NCBI RefSeq assembly: GCF_037038585.1 | Contig: NC_092521.1 | Location: 56,643,898 to 56,707,897 of the forward strand | Length of the DNA stretch: 64,000 nucleotides | Origin: Patagioenas fasciata | Lineage: Eukaryota; Chordata; Aves; Columbiformes; Columbidae | Direction of reading: 5' to 3' | Part shown: piece after piece, positions 50,036-62,500 of the stretch | Numbering within the stretch: the first letter of the stretch is position 1 | Layout of the letters: each line of letters starts with the position of its first letter | The notes under the pieces: model-generated | What the model saw: the letters and a program-made list of their open reading frames with translations, nothing else | The model's database searches: none | What the model was told of the DNA's origin: nothing | Translations under genes and position numbers: made by a program

Positions 50036-53000
50036 GTAAGGCTGTGATGAGAGAAAAGGGATGGGAGCAGAGTTAGCTATTAATACACAAAATAAATTCA
50101 CAGGAAGTTACTCTGCCCAGAGTAACTGCAGAAGCTTTGTAACTTTTTAAATTGATATTTTAAATGATCGTTTTCAAGCGCTCTGGAATGTCCATTTGCT
50201 TGACATGTGAGCTCCTAATTAATTTTACACACCTCAAGGAAAAGGTAGGTTTTGCAGAAACGGAGGCAAATTGCTAGTTTGCTCGTGTCAGGCACATCTA
50301 CCTTGTTATTTAAGTGTTCTCCAGCAATCTGGTAAGGCTTTGCCCTCAGACTGGTATTTGTTGTTTAGATCATGTTTTTGATCGCTTTGAGGTGGACAAG
50401 AGAAGAACTTCGTAGCTCTCTATTTACACAAGTTCAGAATTTAGGGTTTTAAGTGATCCTTCCCATAAAATGACTTGACAAATACAATCTTTCCTTACCG
50501 ACTTTCCTTTCTAATTGCAACTAAGCTACTGCATTTAGCAACAACAGGTACAATTTGATTAAATCGTGGCCTTGGTTGGTTCCCTCTTTCAGGATTGTAA
50601 AAAGAAGAAAACAGTGTAGCTGCTGAAATTAAAACCAAAACTGCAAATGGGAATTAGATGATGCAAGGATTAAAACCAGTGCTTTGCATAAGATCTTGAT
50701 CCATAAAGAAGTGTCCAGTTGTCTGTATCATGCAATCTTCATTAACTACCCTCTGACTTGCAAACTCTGAGGATTAAAGGCCTTGAGAAAATTATTTACA
50801 TATATGCTAAAATGTCAAACAGGAATGGACTAACAAATGTTTGCAAATGCTCTCCTGAATCAAAACTTAAGTCAGCGTGGAAGTTAAAAGACTCACGTGG
50901 GTCAACTGTGAAATGCTGCAGTGCTCTTTCATGTGCTGTGGTTGTGTTTAGAAACACAAAGCAAAACTTAAGCAATTCAACAATGCTCAGGATGAAACTG
51001 GTGCACAGTAAAGGTTTCTCCTCCACTATTCTCTCCTAAACTGAGTATCTGTCCTGACACTCTTTCCTCCAGGTACTGATTGCCTTGAGGTGCTGAGCAC
51101 TGTGATTCATTTTCTTTCTTAAAATCTTACATTCCACAGCCACCTGAAGAGTCTTAACTACTTTTCCATGCTCTTAAGTGGTGATGAGAATCTTGATGAA
51201 ATTTCAACAGACAGCAACTGCAAGACTAACAGCTCACTGAACTATCTCACTTATAAACATGAACCTTTTCCAAGGACAAAAGCAATTAAAGGTGAAGACA
51301 ATTTGTATTCTGTTACATTTATTTGATACTATCTTCAGGGAAACAAGTCTTATACATATTTAACACAATTACAAACGCGTTTGAAAGCATTTAAAACTTA
51401 GACGAGTTTTAAGAAATGGAAAGCAAACTACAGTATAAATTACTGACCACATTTCAATTTTCTAAGCCAAATCCTGTATTTTTAATGCTCAGTGAACCCT
51501 ATTCTTACTCTTTTTTAGCTGTCTCAGTACAGAATGAAGACATCGACTATCGAAATAGGCTTCTAATTAAGGTAAACCTATGTTTTTGTGAGATGATGAT
51601 ATTTCCACTGCACATTTTGACATTAATTTTTCAACGACTGACAAATTTTCTGTGCTTGTACAGACTTCTTGACAAAGCTGCATGCGTGTAAATTCTCATT
51701 TCTTTTTGAGAGCTATTGAGCTATTTTGACCTCTGAAATACATCCCCTGCATACAGCTGTTTCTGGAATATGTGTTAGGTGTATTGTTACACTGTCTTTA
51801 CACAGTGGACTAACAACATCCTGCTTCTCAAAGAGGCTTGTTTCAAAAGAGCTAATTAAGTGAAAACCAATTCTGCATTCTCTCCCAGTTTCAGAGAAAC
51901 TGTGCTCTATTGTTTCTTGGCAGAATAATGGAGGAATTTATAATATAAATACACAGTAACCTGAATTTGCTAGCTCTCGTTCTATGACTAGTCAGTGGAA
52001 CATCAATGGGATTATTCACGAGCAACGGCAAAATCCTACAATGTATATTTTTCCCATTCTTTTACACGAAATGTCAACCCCTGCAACGTTTACCGAAACC
52101 ACTAGTTAGCCTGTCAACAGCACCCGTTTTGTAAAGCTTTCTGCTTCACAGCAAGGCAGCAGCTCTCTGTACGTTCTCTGTGCATTGGGCTGTTCCCATC
52201 TGCGCAGCTCACACAGCTGCATTTCGCGCAGGAGCAGCAGCGCGAAGGACGGGATGGAGGCATCCAAGTAAGAAAACCAGCTTCAGAAGCCATGTAGAGG
52301 CGTAGATGGGGAAACACGATAAAAATGGATAATTAAAGGAAAAGGGGAGTGGCTGCACATATTCACAGGGCTACCTGTACAGTTGTTTAGCTAACAGCCC
52401 ATTAAACCGGGGAACCACCCTTTGCACTATTAAATAACTTAGACTCAAACAACTGATAGCAAAGAGTAGCACCCCTGTAATGTCATTTTGTATGGTTGTC
52501 TGCCACGCTTCTCAGGCCCTCCTTAGGGCCAGAGCGTGCCTTCTTGCTGGATCTACTGCTTCTGTTCAGCAGGAAAGAGAGGAGAGCTGGTTTTGTACCA
52601 GGATGCTTGGCACACGCAGCAGAGAATGAGAGCAGGATGGATACCCTGCTTTTTTCTTCCTCTCTCCAAGCCTCCATCCAAGCATACAAAGCAGTTATTA
52701 GACTCAGGGTACTGCTTGAAAAAACAAACAAAACAGAGCATCTCTGCAAAAACAGTGGAACACAGTGAAATTTTCAAACAGAATAAAAGAGAAAACAATT
52801 TCCTCAGAAGGCAGCAGGAAATGGTGGGGAATGACTCTCAAATCAGAAATCAAATCTCACTGACACACACGGAAAAGGAAGGGGACAATAACGCAGAAGA
52901 GAGGTTGTTTATCAGTTTTTCAAAAACGCCCATCAGCCTCCTTACTAAACAATTCAGATGCTTGCATACTTACTAAATGAGAGACAATATATTAATGTGA

Positions 53001-55462
53001 TGCAGTTTTATTCATGAGCCACTTAAAAGCCAATTAAAATGTATCAACTCAAATAAAAGCATGCACTTTCCTTGGCAGCAATATACAGTTCACATACAGA
53101 GCTTTAAAATGTGTGGGAAGCTTTTCTGTTTTTATGTAAAGCGCTGAAACTTCTCTCGGTAGGCATAAAAATAATTTGCTTTCATGTTTTGTCCTGAAGC
53201 ATGACTTCTTATTCCTATCAAAAAAAATTTAAAAACAGATTTTCAGCTGCATAACCAAACAAACTGCATTACGAAACATAACAAGCTTTTAAACTTCACT
53301 CCCAATGAATAAATCCAGCAACTTCTAAACAGTCTCATTTTGCTTTGATTCAATCTCAGTGTATGAAAACCTCTTCTGTTCCTCCATGTATACTGTACTC
53401 CTTCTTCGTGGTACCTTTGTCAGGGAAATCAGGTCTTGAAACTCTGACTGCATGGAAAAGGCCTAAAGAAAAATTTTTCCCCTTCTTCTTCTAGGCAAGT
53501 ATGCTTAACATTTTTTTCTTAAAATTTACAGGCATTGGATCTACATTGAAATTGTCTTATCGAACGTATCCGTTACATAAATGTTAATAATTAAAACAAG
53601 CCACTCTAAGATAGGTATGAACAAAATTATCTAACCCACAATTTATTAAATTAATTTATTAAAAATAAAACACTATAATTTTTGTTCAGATACATATCCT
53701 TGCTTATTCAAGCAGGACAGATATCCAGCAAATCAGAACTTAAAAGGTGTTATTTTCTCTTCAGTTCCCCCTGTTTCTAGTGGTGGTGTCCTTTTTTGTC
53801 CTTTTCCTCTATGCACACCCCATTCCTGGAAATTGTCTCCAGCATGGTAATGACTAGAAATTGAATTATCTGGAGTCAATGGCTTTGACATACGCCCTGT
53901 ATATAGGTGGGATTAACCACCTGTCGGGACTGCAGATGGTGTTTATACTGCCCCGACTGCTCAGAGACTTGCGGTAAAAACAGCTTTACTTCGGCTCCAT
54001 GCATTTCTCGCCAACAGCAGCAACAGGACTGAAACCACCGCTTTACTCCACCAAGCATTCAGGGCCACTTCATATATCCCAAACTGCACAGGGTCTGCAC
54101 CACAGGGTCTGTAGTCAGTGCTGCAGGGGCTCCGTGACAGCAGCTGCCTCGCAGTCCACACTGCATGTATTCTGTGACCCTTGCGACACTAAGAATTACC
54201 AATTCTATTGTGCTGATGGAGATCTGACACCGATGCAAAGCCCACTGAGTTTGTCACAAATCTTTTATGATAAAGAAAACTTCTTTCAATCACATTAGAT
54301 AATTCTTAGCATTCTTATCTAAGGAGACTTGTAGAAACAAGTATGTTCTACAGTAAAAAGGAGGTGTCCTTGACAAACAACAATTAAGGGAAAAAACAAC
54401 GAAAAACAACAATGAAAAACCACACACCACAACCCATAACCAGATGCCTCTTCATCAAAATCTTATTATCTGAAAGGAAAAAATAGAAAATGGAAGGAGG
54501 CAAATCACTTTCCTAGTTCTCCAGTCAACTGCTGCGTGAGCGCTTTGCTTTCAAACACAGCTCTTAAAATAATTAAACTATTTTGTGCCAGGTACTCTAA
54601 GGACCTGCACCGTAGATAATTATTTACGTGTTCTCAGTTACATATCATGAAAGATATATCTCTGCAAGTCAGGCAGGAACTCCCAGCTCAGTTCTTGAAC
54701 TTCAAAGCCACCCTTAAAACTCCTGGCACTTGCAGAGGCATCTACTACACATCCATTGAAATAGATGCCTTTTCATTACATGTTTACCAATGCCTTCTAA
54801 AGCAGAAATATAAAAGGAATTAAATCTCTGGAAGGTAATTAATACTGTAGTGACCTCAGTCCATGGAGATTAAGGTTATCAAAGGGAGGATCATGGTGGA
54901 GCACCCTCCTGCATGTAGTCAAAGACCAATTGTTACTCTTGGGTAGCTCTGTTCTGTACTGACATTTTCATGATAAAGCTACTTCTGAGGGTCAAAACTC
55001 AGGGTAGTTATTTTTAAAAGAAACAAGACTCAAGGACAAAGTACAGGTAACTAGAAACGCAAATATATAAATCTATCTCAAACACTGCTACCTTCAACAA
55101 AATGAAAGCCTGTTTAACATAAACTTCATACAGAAGAACTTGATAGTGAGGGATAAAGGGGCAAGTCTAAGGCACTGGCAAAATGCCTCAATTGGAGTTT
55201 GCTGACAGCTCTGAACTGAATTTAGGACACACTGTCACATCTACAATGAGTCTGGTGCAAAACCAATGAGTGTTAAACCTTACAGCTTGTTCTGTCAGCC
55301 AAGAGAGCTGAAAACCTCGCTCTCTTGTCAAAAAGCCCCAAATGAAGTGTTTCTCAAGGACTTTTTGCCAACATCCTTAAGCATACCCCAGGATCCGACA
55401 AGACAGATGACTTCAGATAGAAACTGGGGAGGCGAGGGGGCCCCAGTTCCCCCAAATTCGGT

Positions 55463-56128
55463 GTGACACCAGCAGGCAGCGGCCAAGAAATCACTTTGCT
55501 TGCAGCATCTTCATTAAAAGGCCTGCATAGCTGCCAAATTAACCTCAAAGAGAGGTTATCTTTATCCGTCGGAGTGGTGAAGAAATTAATTGTTTTATTG
55601 TGGCAGGCCTCTGAGACAACGGAGGTTGGCGAGGGGGTGGCCTTGTTATCTCCTCAGTTACCTCACCTCAGCGGTTCACTGCTGGGCACCCAGGCAGCAA
55701 TGATTCCTGCTGGGAGAGATTACAAACCTCTTGAGTTTCATCTTTATGGCAGAGAGTGTCCTGAATGCGACAAGAGACGCCCGTCCTGTTTGACCTGCTG
55801 GCCTGACCCTAGAGCCAGGTCAAGGGCAGATGGGTGCCATGCAACATCCCCTGGCCAGCTGGAGAGCACCTGCAAGGAGCGGGCATGTCCCTTTTCCCCT
55901 TCTCCTTCAGCCTCTTGTGACAAAAACTGGGCCCATGTAGGAAAGAAAACCCAACCCGTAGTGTTCAGAAGTACACACTGTGCAACTATTTGGCAGTTTG
56001 TTTTGTTATGTTTTGTTTTTTTAAGGTTTCCCATAAGGACAGATTTCAGCACTCCCGCTGAAGGTGACCACCATGAGGCCCAGTGCCAGACTCCTCACTG
56101 GAAAATCCCCTGCTCTGAATGCAGTTAA
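55463..56128 (+). other. Long open stretch, GC-richer block, unassigned
   Basis: The plus strand is open for 222 codons including the stop, the longest such frame in the window. It starts MTPAGSGQEITLLAASSLKG and matches no family I know. There is no typical core promoter or poly-A signal at its edges. The first part (GAGAGGTTATCTTTATCC, AAATTAATTGTTTTATTGTG) looks more like a conserved non-coding element than a coding sequence. Treat it as non-coding unless shown otherwise. Confidence 0.2.
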
Positions 56129-59100
56129 GCACCATTTCCAGAACAAGAAATTGCAATAAACGCCCCTCCTTTTGCTCGCTAATACATTCAAATGTGAAAA
56201 GGACTGACATCACCCTTTTAAAATGAGCACAGTGGTTACTTTAAAAGTAAAGCAGACCACGTGTTGACCTCCAATTACACTGCCCGGAATGAAATAGCAG
56301 AGCATCTCTTTAAGACACCAAATGACATCACTTTAATTAATGAAACCTGTCTATCAACATAATTCACTTAAACACTTGTCACGTTCAAAGCTGCTTTAAA
56401 ATTACCTTAAAGGGATTTACACAAACTGTCCCCTGCTTTCTTAATCAAGCTAATGTCCAGGAATTCCTTCACTTTCTGTATATGTTTATAAGAAATCAAA
56501 TTCAAACACATGGGCAAAAATAACTTACTGAATATTTTTATTTCCAAATGTGTGTGTTGCCTGGAAAACATATTTGCCTTTTTTTTTTAAAACCTCTGAG
56601 CCATTAAAAATATTTCTACTGTGACACAATTCCTCTGCCCAGACTTGAAAAGACTTAATAAATCATGCTAGTACTCTCCTGAACTTCATTTTTTTAATTT
56701 GCTTGTTAATATTACATGCTACCACAGAAGTCAGGTTTGTTGGGTTTTTTTTAAGTAAGCCTATAGCTCATGTTGTTCCCCCAACACCATCATCTTTTCA
56801 AATATCACCTTATAATATTTCCATTTTGATAAGCGGACTGAGGACAGTGATATTTTACATCTACCTGTGCAGGTGTATATGGCTGTATAAAACACATATA
56901 TGGGGACTTGTTACACACCTTGTATGATATAGCAGATTGAATTGATTACAACAGACCAGTTCATAAAGAGATTTGGCTTTATATGAATTTGGTTATCATC
57001 TAAAGCAAGCATCACTCTTAGTGCTCAGATGAAGAAACCTTGGCATGCTGAAAAGGAAAAACAAATAAAATTGCCCATTAAGACCTTCCTGTCCCAACTC
57101 CAAGCTTACTTTGTCCTAAGAGAAAGCCATGCAATAAAACATAGAACTCTCTTTTGGCTTAAATCACCCAAAGTATATTGTTCTTCCTTCCCATCATGAA
57201 CCAATAAGAATCTAACAACCCGCCATTTTTTCTAGTGTTTAAGATCAAGTTTCTAGCCTCTTTCTCAGAGATGCAAATACATAAACGACAAGAAAATAAA
57301 GGGGTTTCTTCACTCTCCAGGGCAAAGGCAGAAAAACTCCTCTGTTTTCCATCCAAAAAAGTCTTCCCAGTGCCTGCTTTACAGGCATTCCACAAAGCAA
57401 ACTCAGAGCAGCATCTGAAGCATTGCCCCTGTGTGCAGCTGGCTTCCTTCAGCACAACCCCTTAGCCTCCTGCCCTTGCCAGTCCCTCAGCTAAATCTTC
57501 TCCTTCATATGACTTACTTTGGGTCTCCAAACACTGAGTAGCCAGGGTTGCTACTCAGCTCTGCCAGTTCGCTTTGCTTCCCCACACAAAATCCCTGAAT
57601 CCCCATGCCTGCTGTCTTCCTATAGCATCCAGACTTACCTACGCCTTCTACAAATGCTCTCCCAAACTTCATAGATTCGAGGAATTTACCTCTTGGGATC
57701 ATTTTGTTCAGTTGCAAAAGTTAGTGTGAGTTACTGGGAAGGCTGCTAGATTAAAACATTCAAATAATTCTCCACAACTACGCATACAAGACTCATCCGC
57801 ACAGATGTACAAGCTTTGGGACGGTGTAGCCCAAGCGATGCGGTAAGGGATAGCTAAAACTACCTAAAAATGCACTGAAGCCATCAACCAGAAGAATACT
57901 GATTTTCCCATTAGGTTATTTCATTACAAATATTTACAAATCAATCACTTACCATACACCCAGGGCTGCGCATCCTGCAGACAATAGTCTTTTGAAAGCT
58001 ACCCCTTAAGACTACTTCAGTTATGATACTACTGAAGGATGTTGCAGCTACAAGTTTTAAACAAAAAACTACTGTAAAAATCTTTTTACTAAGAAATGTA
58101 AAACATGCCCTGTCTTCAGACCAGTCTTTGGGATAAATATGATACTCTGACATTTGGATTTAGACCTTCACGGGACAGCACCATCCAATATACACTGTTA
58201 ATTTCTTTGTATCAAATGGCCTTATCTGGCTCAACTATTTTTCTAAAATACAGCATGCAACAGTACACTAAACAAAGGAGTGCAGAAAATAGCTAAATTA
58301 GAAAAATTATTATTTTGGAAAATTAGTGGTACTTTTAAGTAAATTCAAACAGCTTTCCTCTAAATGTTTAGTTTCTTTTAATACTGTTACCTCCACTGAA
58401 ATAAATACACCAAAATAAACTTTGCCTCAAGCCCAAGGCTGCCTCTTGAATAATTCAAAAGCAAGAAGATCACAGTGGCTTAATTAAAGGGCCCTTGCTT
58501 CGTTTACTTTTCCCATGTTGTTGTTACAGGACAACATAAGGAATTAAGTAATTTTGTAGCACCTATGTTGCTTCTATTTTCTTCGGCAATGCAATTATAT
58601 CATCCTTAAAGTGACTCTGAATTTGCAATATTGACAACTGAAATATGCAGTTTTTTACACAACTGTTTTTGGCAAGAAAAACTTTTGAGCATCTTCCAAT
58701 CTGGTCATTTGTGTCCTGGGGAGAACCAGAAAGGCAAAACTTCCACAGCAACTTTTCCTCTTGATCCCTCTCCTGAGTTGAGTGGTGGATTGTGAAGCAT
58801 TAACACCTCACAGAATTTAGAGAGTTAAAAATTTACAGCAGACCAGCGCTTGAAGACTCTGTCCTTGAACCTTCCATTTCAGCCTGGATGAGCTAACATA
58901 TGTTCCCCTGGCTAAATCAGTTGGCCTAATCAAGAAGTTCTCTCCCATCCCAGAAATTCTGCTCCTCTCATGCCTGTAGAGCATTAAAGCTACAAGAACA
59001 CCTTTACCGCCCATTTCAAACAAGAGCTGTGTGTGTACAACTTAAAACCTGGAGAAACAAGTTAATCTACTGTTTTGAATCTGGTCTTTGAGGGCAGCTA

Positions 59101-59579
59101 CCGGGAACCTTGAAGAGATAACGGTATATGAGAGAGAAAATTGTACAGCAATTTTGCATGTCACCGTTAATTTACTTGTCTACTAAAGCATATATCAAAC
59201 ACATAACATAAATAATACAAGCAGTACTGATAAGGTGCATGGGAGATCCCCTATGGGATGCTGGCATTACATGGAAATCAAAGAAAAGTTGTGCCTTACA
59301 GACACAGTAGAAGATGTCACGTGAATTGGTATTAAAACGGACTGTATTTTTAAAGGAGCGAAAGGAGCCAGTCGAGGTAAAAAGCTGTCTGTGACACCAC
59401 ATATATCCAAAACTGCAAAGTCTGCATGAGTGAAAACCAGATTGTGACAAGATGAACCTTTGCCAAACGCTAATGTACAATAAGCTGCTGTCCTGGCTAA
59501 TTTTTCTGAGCAGATCTACTGCCTTTTACCAGGCTGACAGTGAACCTGAAAAATCCATCATGGCCTTCCGCTCACTTAC

Positions 59580-59591
59580 CATTTTCAACAC
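59580..59591 (-). other. Candidate 12-nt microexon in SPIRE1 sense
   Basis: On the minus strand the pyrimidine tract CTCTTCCCTCTCCAG is followed by GTGTTGAAAATG and then the consensus donor GTAAGTGAG. The 12 nt would add four residues (VLKM) in phase 0, the phase needed between the exon ending RDVMK and exon 4. There is no transcript evidence. It could equally be a donor of a longer exon or a chance site. Confidence 0.2.
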
Positions 59592-62500
59592 CTGGAGAGG
59601 GAAGAGAGTTGCGAATTCTGGGACTCTCAGGTAGATGCCTGCAGCTTTGGGCAGGTCAGTCTGCATACCCTGGCTGAGCACTGGAGTTAATCCACAGCAC
59701 AGAGAAGATATGGGTCACTTTTGTAACAGCGGCTCTGCTCTTTTTATTTTTTTTACTTTGTTATGGGTCACTACAACATCACTGTGTTAATTGACCATTA
59801 CCCTGATTTCCAGTCATTAGTTAGAATTTCAAATTAATCTGATCAAACAAAATGGTACCTTGTTAAAGTAAACACTCATTGATCTACTTTAGTCTCCAGG
59901 ATCTATTTTAGGCAGCACAGGCTAACACAGGCTCTTTGATACTTCAGATTAAACCTCATATTCAGACATGTTATTTCTAACAGATTGCTTTGGATGTTTT
60001 CGATGTATGTATTTTTAAAGGGAAAAATAGTGCTCTGTCATGACAAAAATCTGTATTTTATGCACTATGAGACACAACTACCACCAAAGAATCCTTCCAC
60101 CTTCACTAAAAAGTAGACCCTTATTTTTACCCATGTATAAATTATTTATAATACTTGCCGCATAAAACAGATGGGAAAAAAGTCCATGCCCTACTCTGCT
60201 TCTTTCAGATGCATAAAGGCCACACACAAATTTCAGGTGTATTCTAACCTCCCCATACATAAAAATAATCTGAACACCCAATCTGTGTTTCCTGTTTTTT
60301 CTGGACAACTCCTTGGATTCCTCAGACTATTTTAGACCTTAGACAGGTTATACCAGTATAATTATGTGAATTATGGGTACAAGGGTTTTTAACAAGTGTA
60401 GATGTGTTACTGTGAGCCATAATGGCAAGGTAAAAATCACTGCAGAAAAGGCGATACGGTTTTGTCTCCCAGCCCAGAATAAGACACTCCAATCTATCTA
60501 ACCCCATGCTGATAGAAAGGGTGTTTCCACTGTTCTGTATGAGAATAATTAAAGAAAAACAAAATAAAACAAAACAAACCCCACGTCTTTTTTTAATAGG
60601 AAGACCAAAATCATCAGGGACAACTTCCTTGCAAGTACATTTTGTACAATGCAGTTCTAAGCAAAACCTCTCAAAATAAGCTTTGTGAATAGTGCAAAAT
60701 TACTTCCACTTCTGTTTACCTTTCATTTGCATACTCCTCAGTTGTCATAAATCCACTTGCTCTGCAGCTGTTTATAAAGCCCTTCGCATCAAAACCTTAT
60801 TATGGTTGTTAAATAATTTTATTTTAAAGCCAACAACATGGAGAAAATGCTCATACGTTCTGAAGACTCAAACATGCAGAGAGACATTTCTGCTTTATTT
60901 TGCACAGTCTGTCCTCAGCTTGGCCCCCTAGGCCCATACAGTACCGGAGCTTCAAACACTTTCATGGCTCAGCCAGCAGCACAGTTTGCTCCACCAGTCC
61001 TTCGGTTGTGCCTGCACAAACGTTTGAGGGGTCTTTCAACAAAATAGATGAAGGAACTGATGGAGTTTAAAAAAAAATCTTTCAGGATGCTTTGACTAAA
61101 TATAGGTGACATGGAACCCAGCCAAGGTGACAGGACAGACAGAAGAAACACTCTGTGGTTTGGATGAATAACCATGATGTACAAGGCTTGCTAGGACAAG
61201 AGAAAAATATAATAGCAGGTTTATTGCATTTCTAAATCAGCCCAAAGAATGGTGAAGGAATAAGAAAATGCCTGTGGATGGGTCCTATTCAGTCAAGATG
61301 CATATATTCCTTTGTCAACCCAATCTCAGCAATTGTTTTCCAGGGAACTGTGTGACATCTGTGTGTCTTGTCTGAAGACACTGGGCAGTTGATACAAAAA
61401 GGTGTACACTCAGTCACCTTTGTGAGGGTAAAAGCCCAAAAGGGAATGTTTTTAAGTCCCTGAGCACAGGACATGAACACTGGTCCTTGGGATTTTGGTG
61501 CTGAACTCAGAGGTCCCACTTCTGTCAATGCAGCACAGACAGAAAGGGTGTCCTGGGAATGTGCCAACACATGTCCTCTACCTGCTCAGACCAGCACCAT
61601 GAAGGTCCCTTCAGAGACCCAAACTCCCCAGGGGCATCCACCTGGGGCTGCCCTGTCACAGCAGTACGATATGGAGGTGTGTTCACAAGACCATTCTGAG
61701 AGATGTCTGGGTTTCTTTCTAGCTTATGTCCCCCAAAGACTTAAACTACAAAATGGAATAGCTAAAGGAGAACTTGTCCCCACAGAACTTAAGAGGTACA
61801 AATATTAGGTAATTCCACTTTCACGGACACAAACAGTTAGGAAAGGAGGTTCCTCAATGTTACAAAAATGGTCTCAGCACCAGGTCTCTGTGGACAACTG
61901 AAGATCCAGGGGTAGAAGGTAATTAATTTTTGGTTAAGACAACAAATCAAGCTCAAGGATTGTGACAATAAAAGTGAGGGGAAATGAGGACTTCCAACCT
62001 ACTGCAATTTCAGTCTTTCTCCCCATCAACATATGGAGACACAGATCGCCTTTTTCTAAAAGAAGATGCATCAAGATAAAGACTAACGTGTGACATTTAA
62101 GTACACTAAGAACAGGACTCAAGAACAGAGTTGATCACTTGTCTTTATTGAGCGCCATGATTCTACAAATGCTCAATGTTGTTGCCTTTCTTTTTAATAT
62201 AAAATGTAATTACAGCATCTGGGGCATTGATCATCATCTCAGTAAGGTTCCACAATATTTGCTCAAACATTAACTCAGGCAGAGTTGCAGGATACACTGC
62301 AAGTTGCTTGTTTTGAAATGAAGCATAAATACTGTTCTGTAGACTCATATAAAAATGCTAAAACCAACCCAGCCTTAAACAGAGTTACACTCACAAAGTG
62401 GCTTCTTACTAATTTTAACCTCATGGACTAGGCAAAATTATGGGCCTTTGAATTCCAGTAACATGAACTCCTTAACTGCCTGTCATAAACAAATTCCAAG

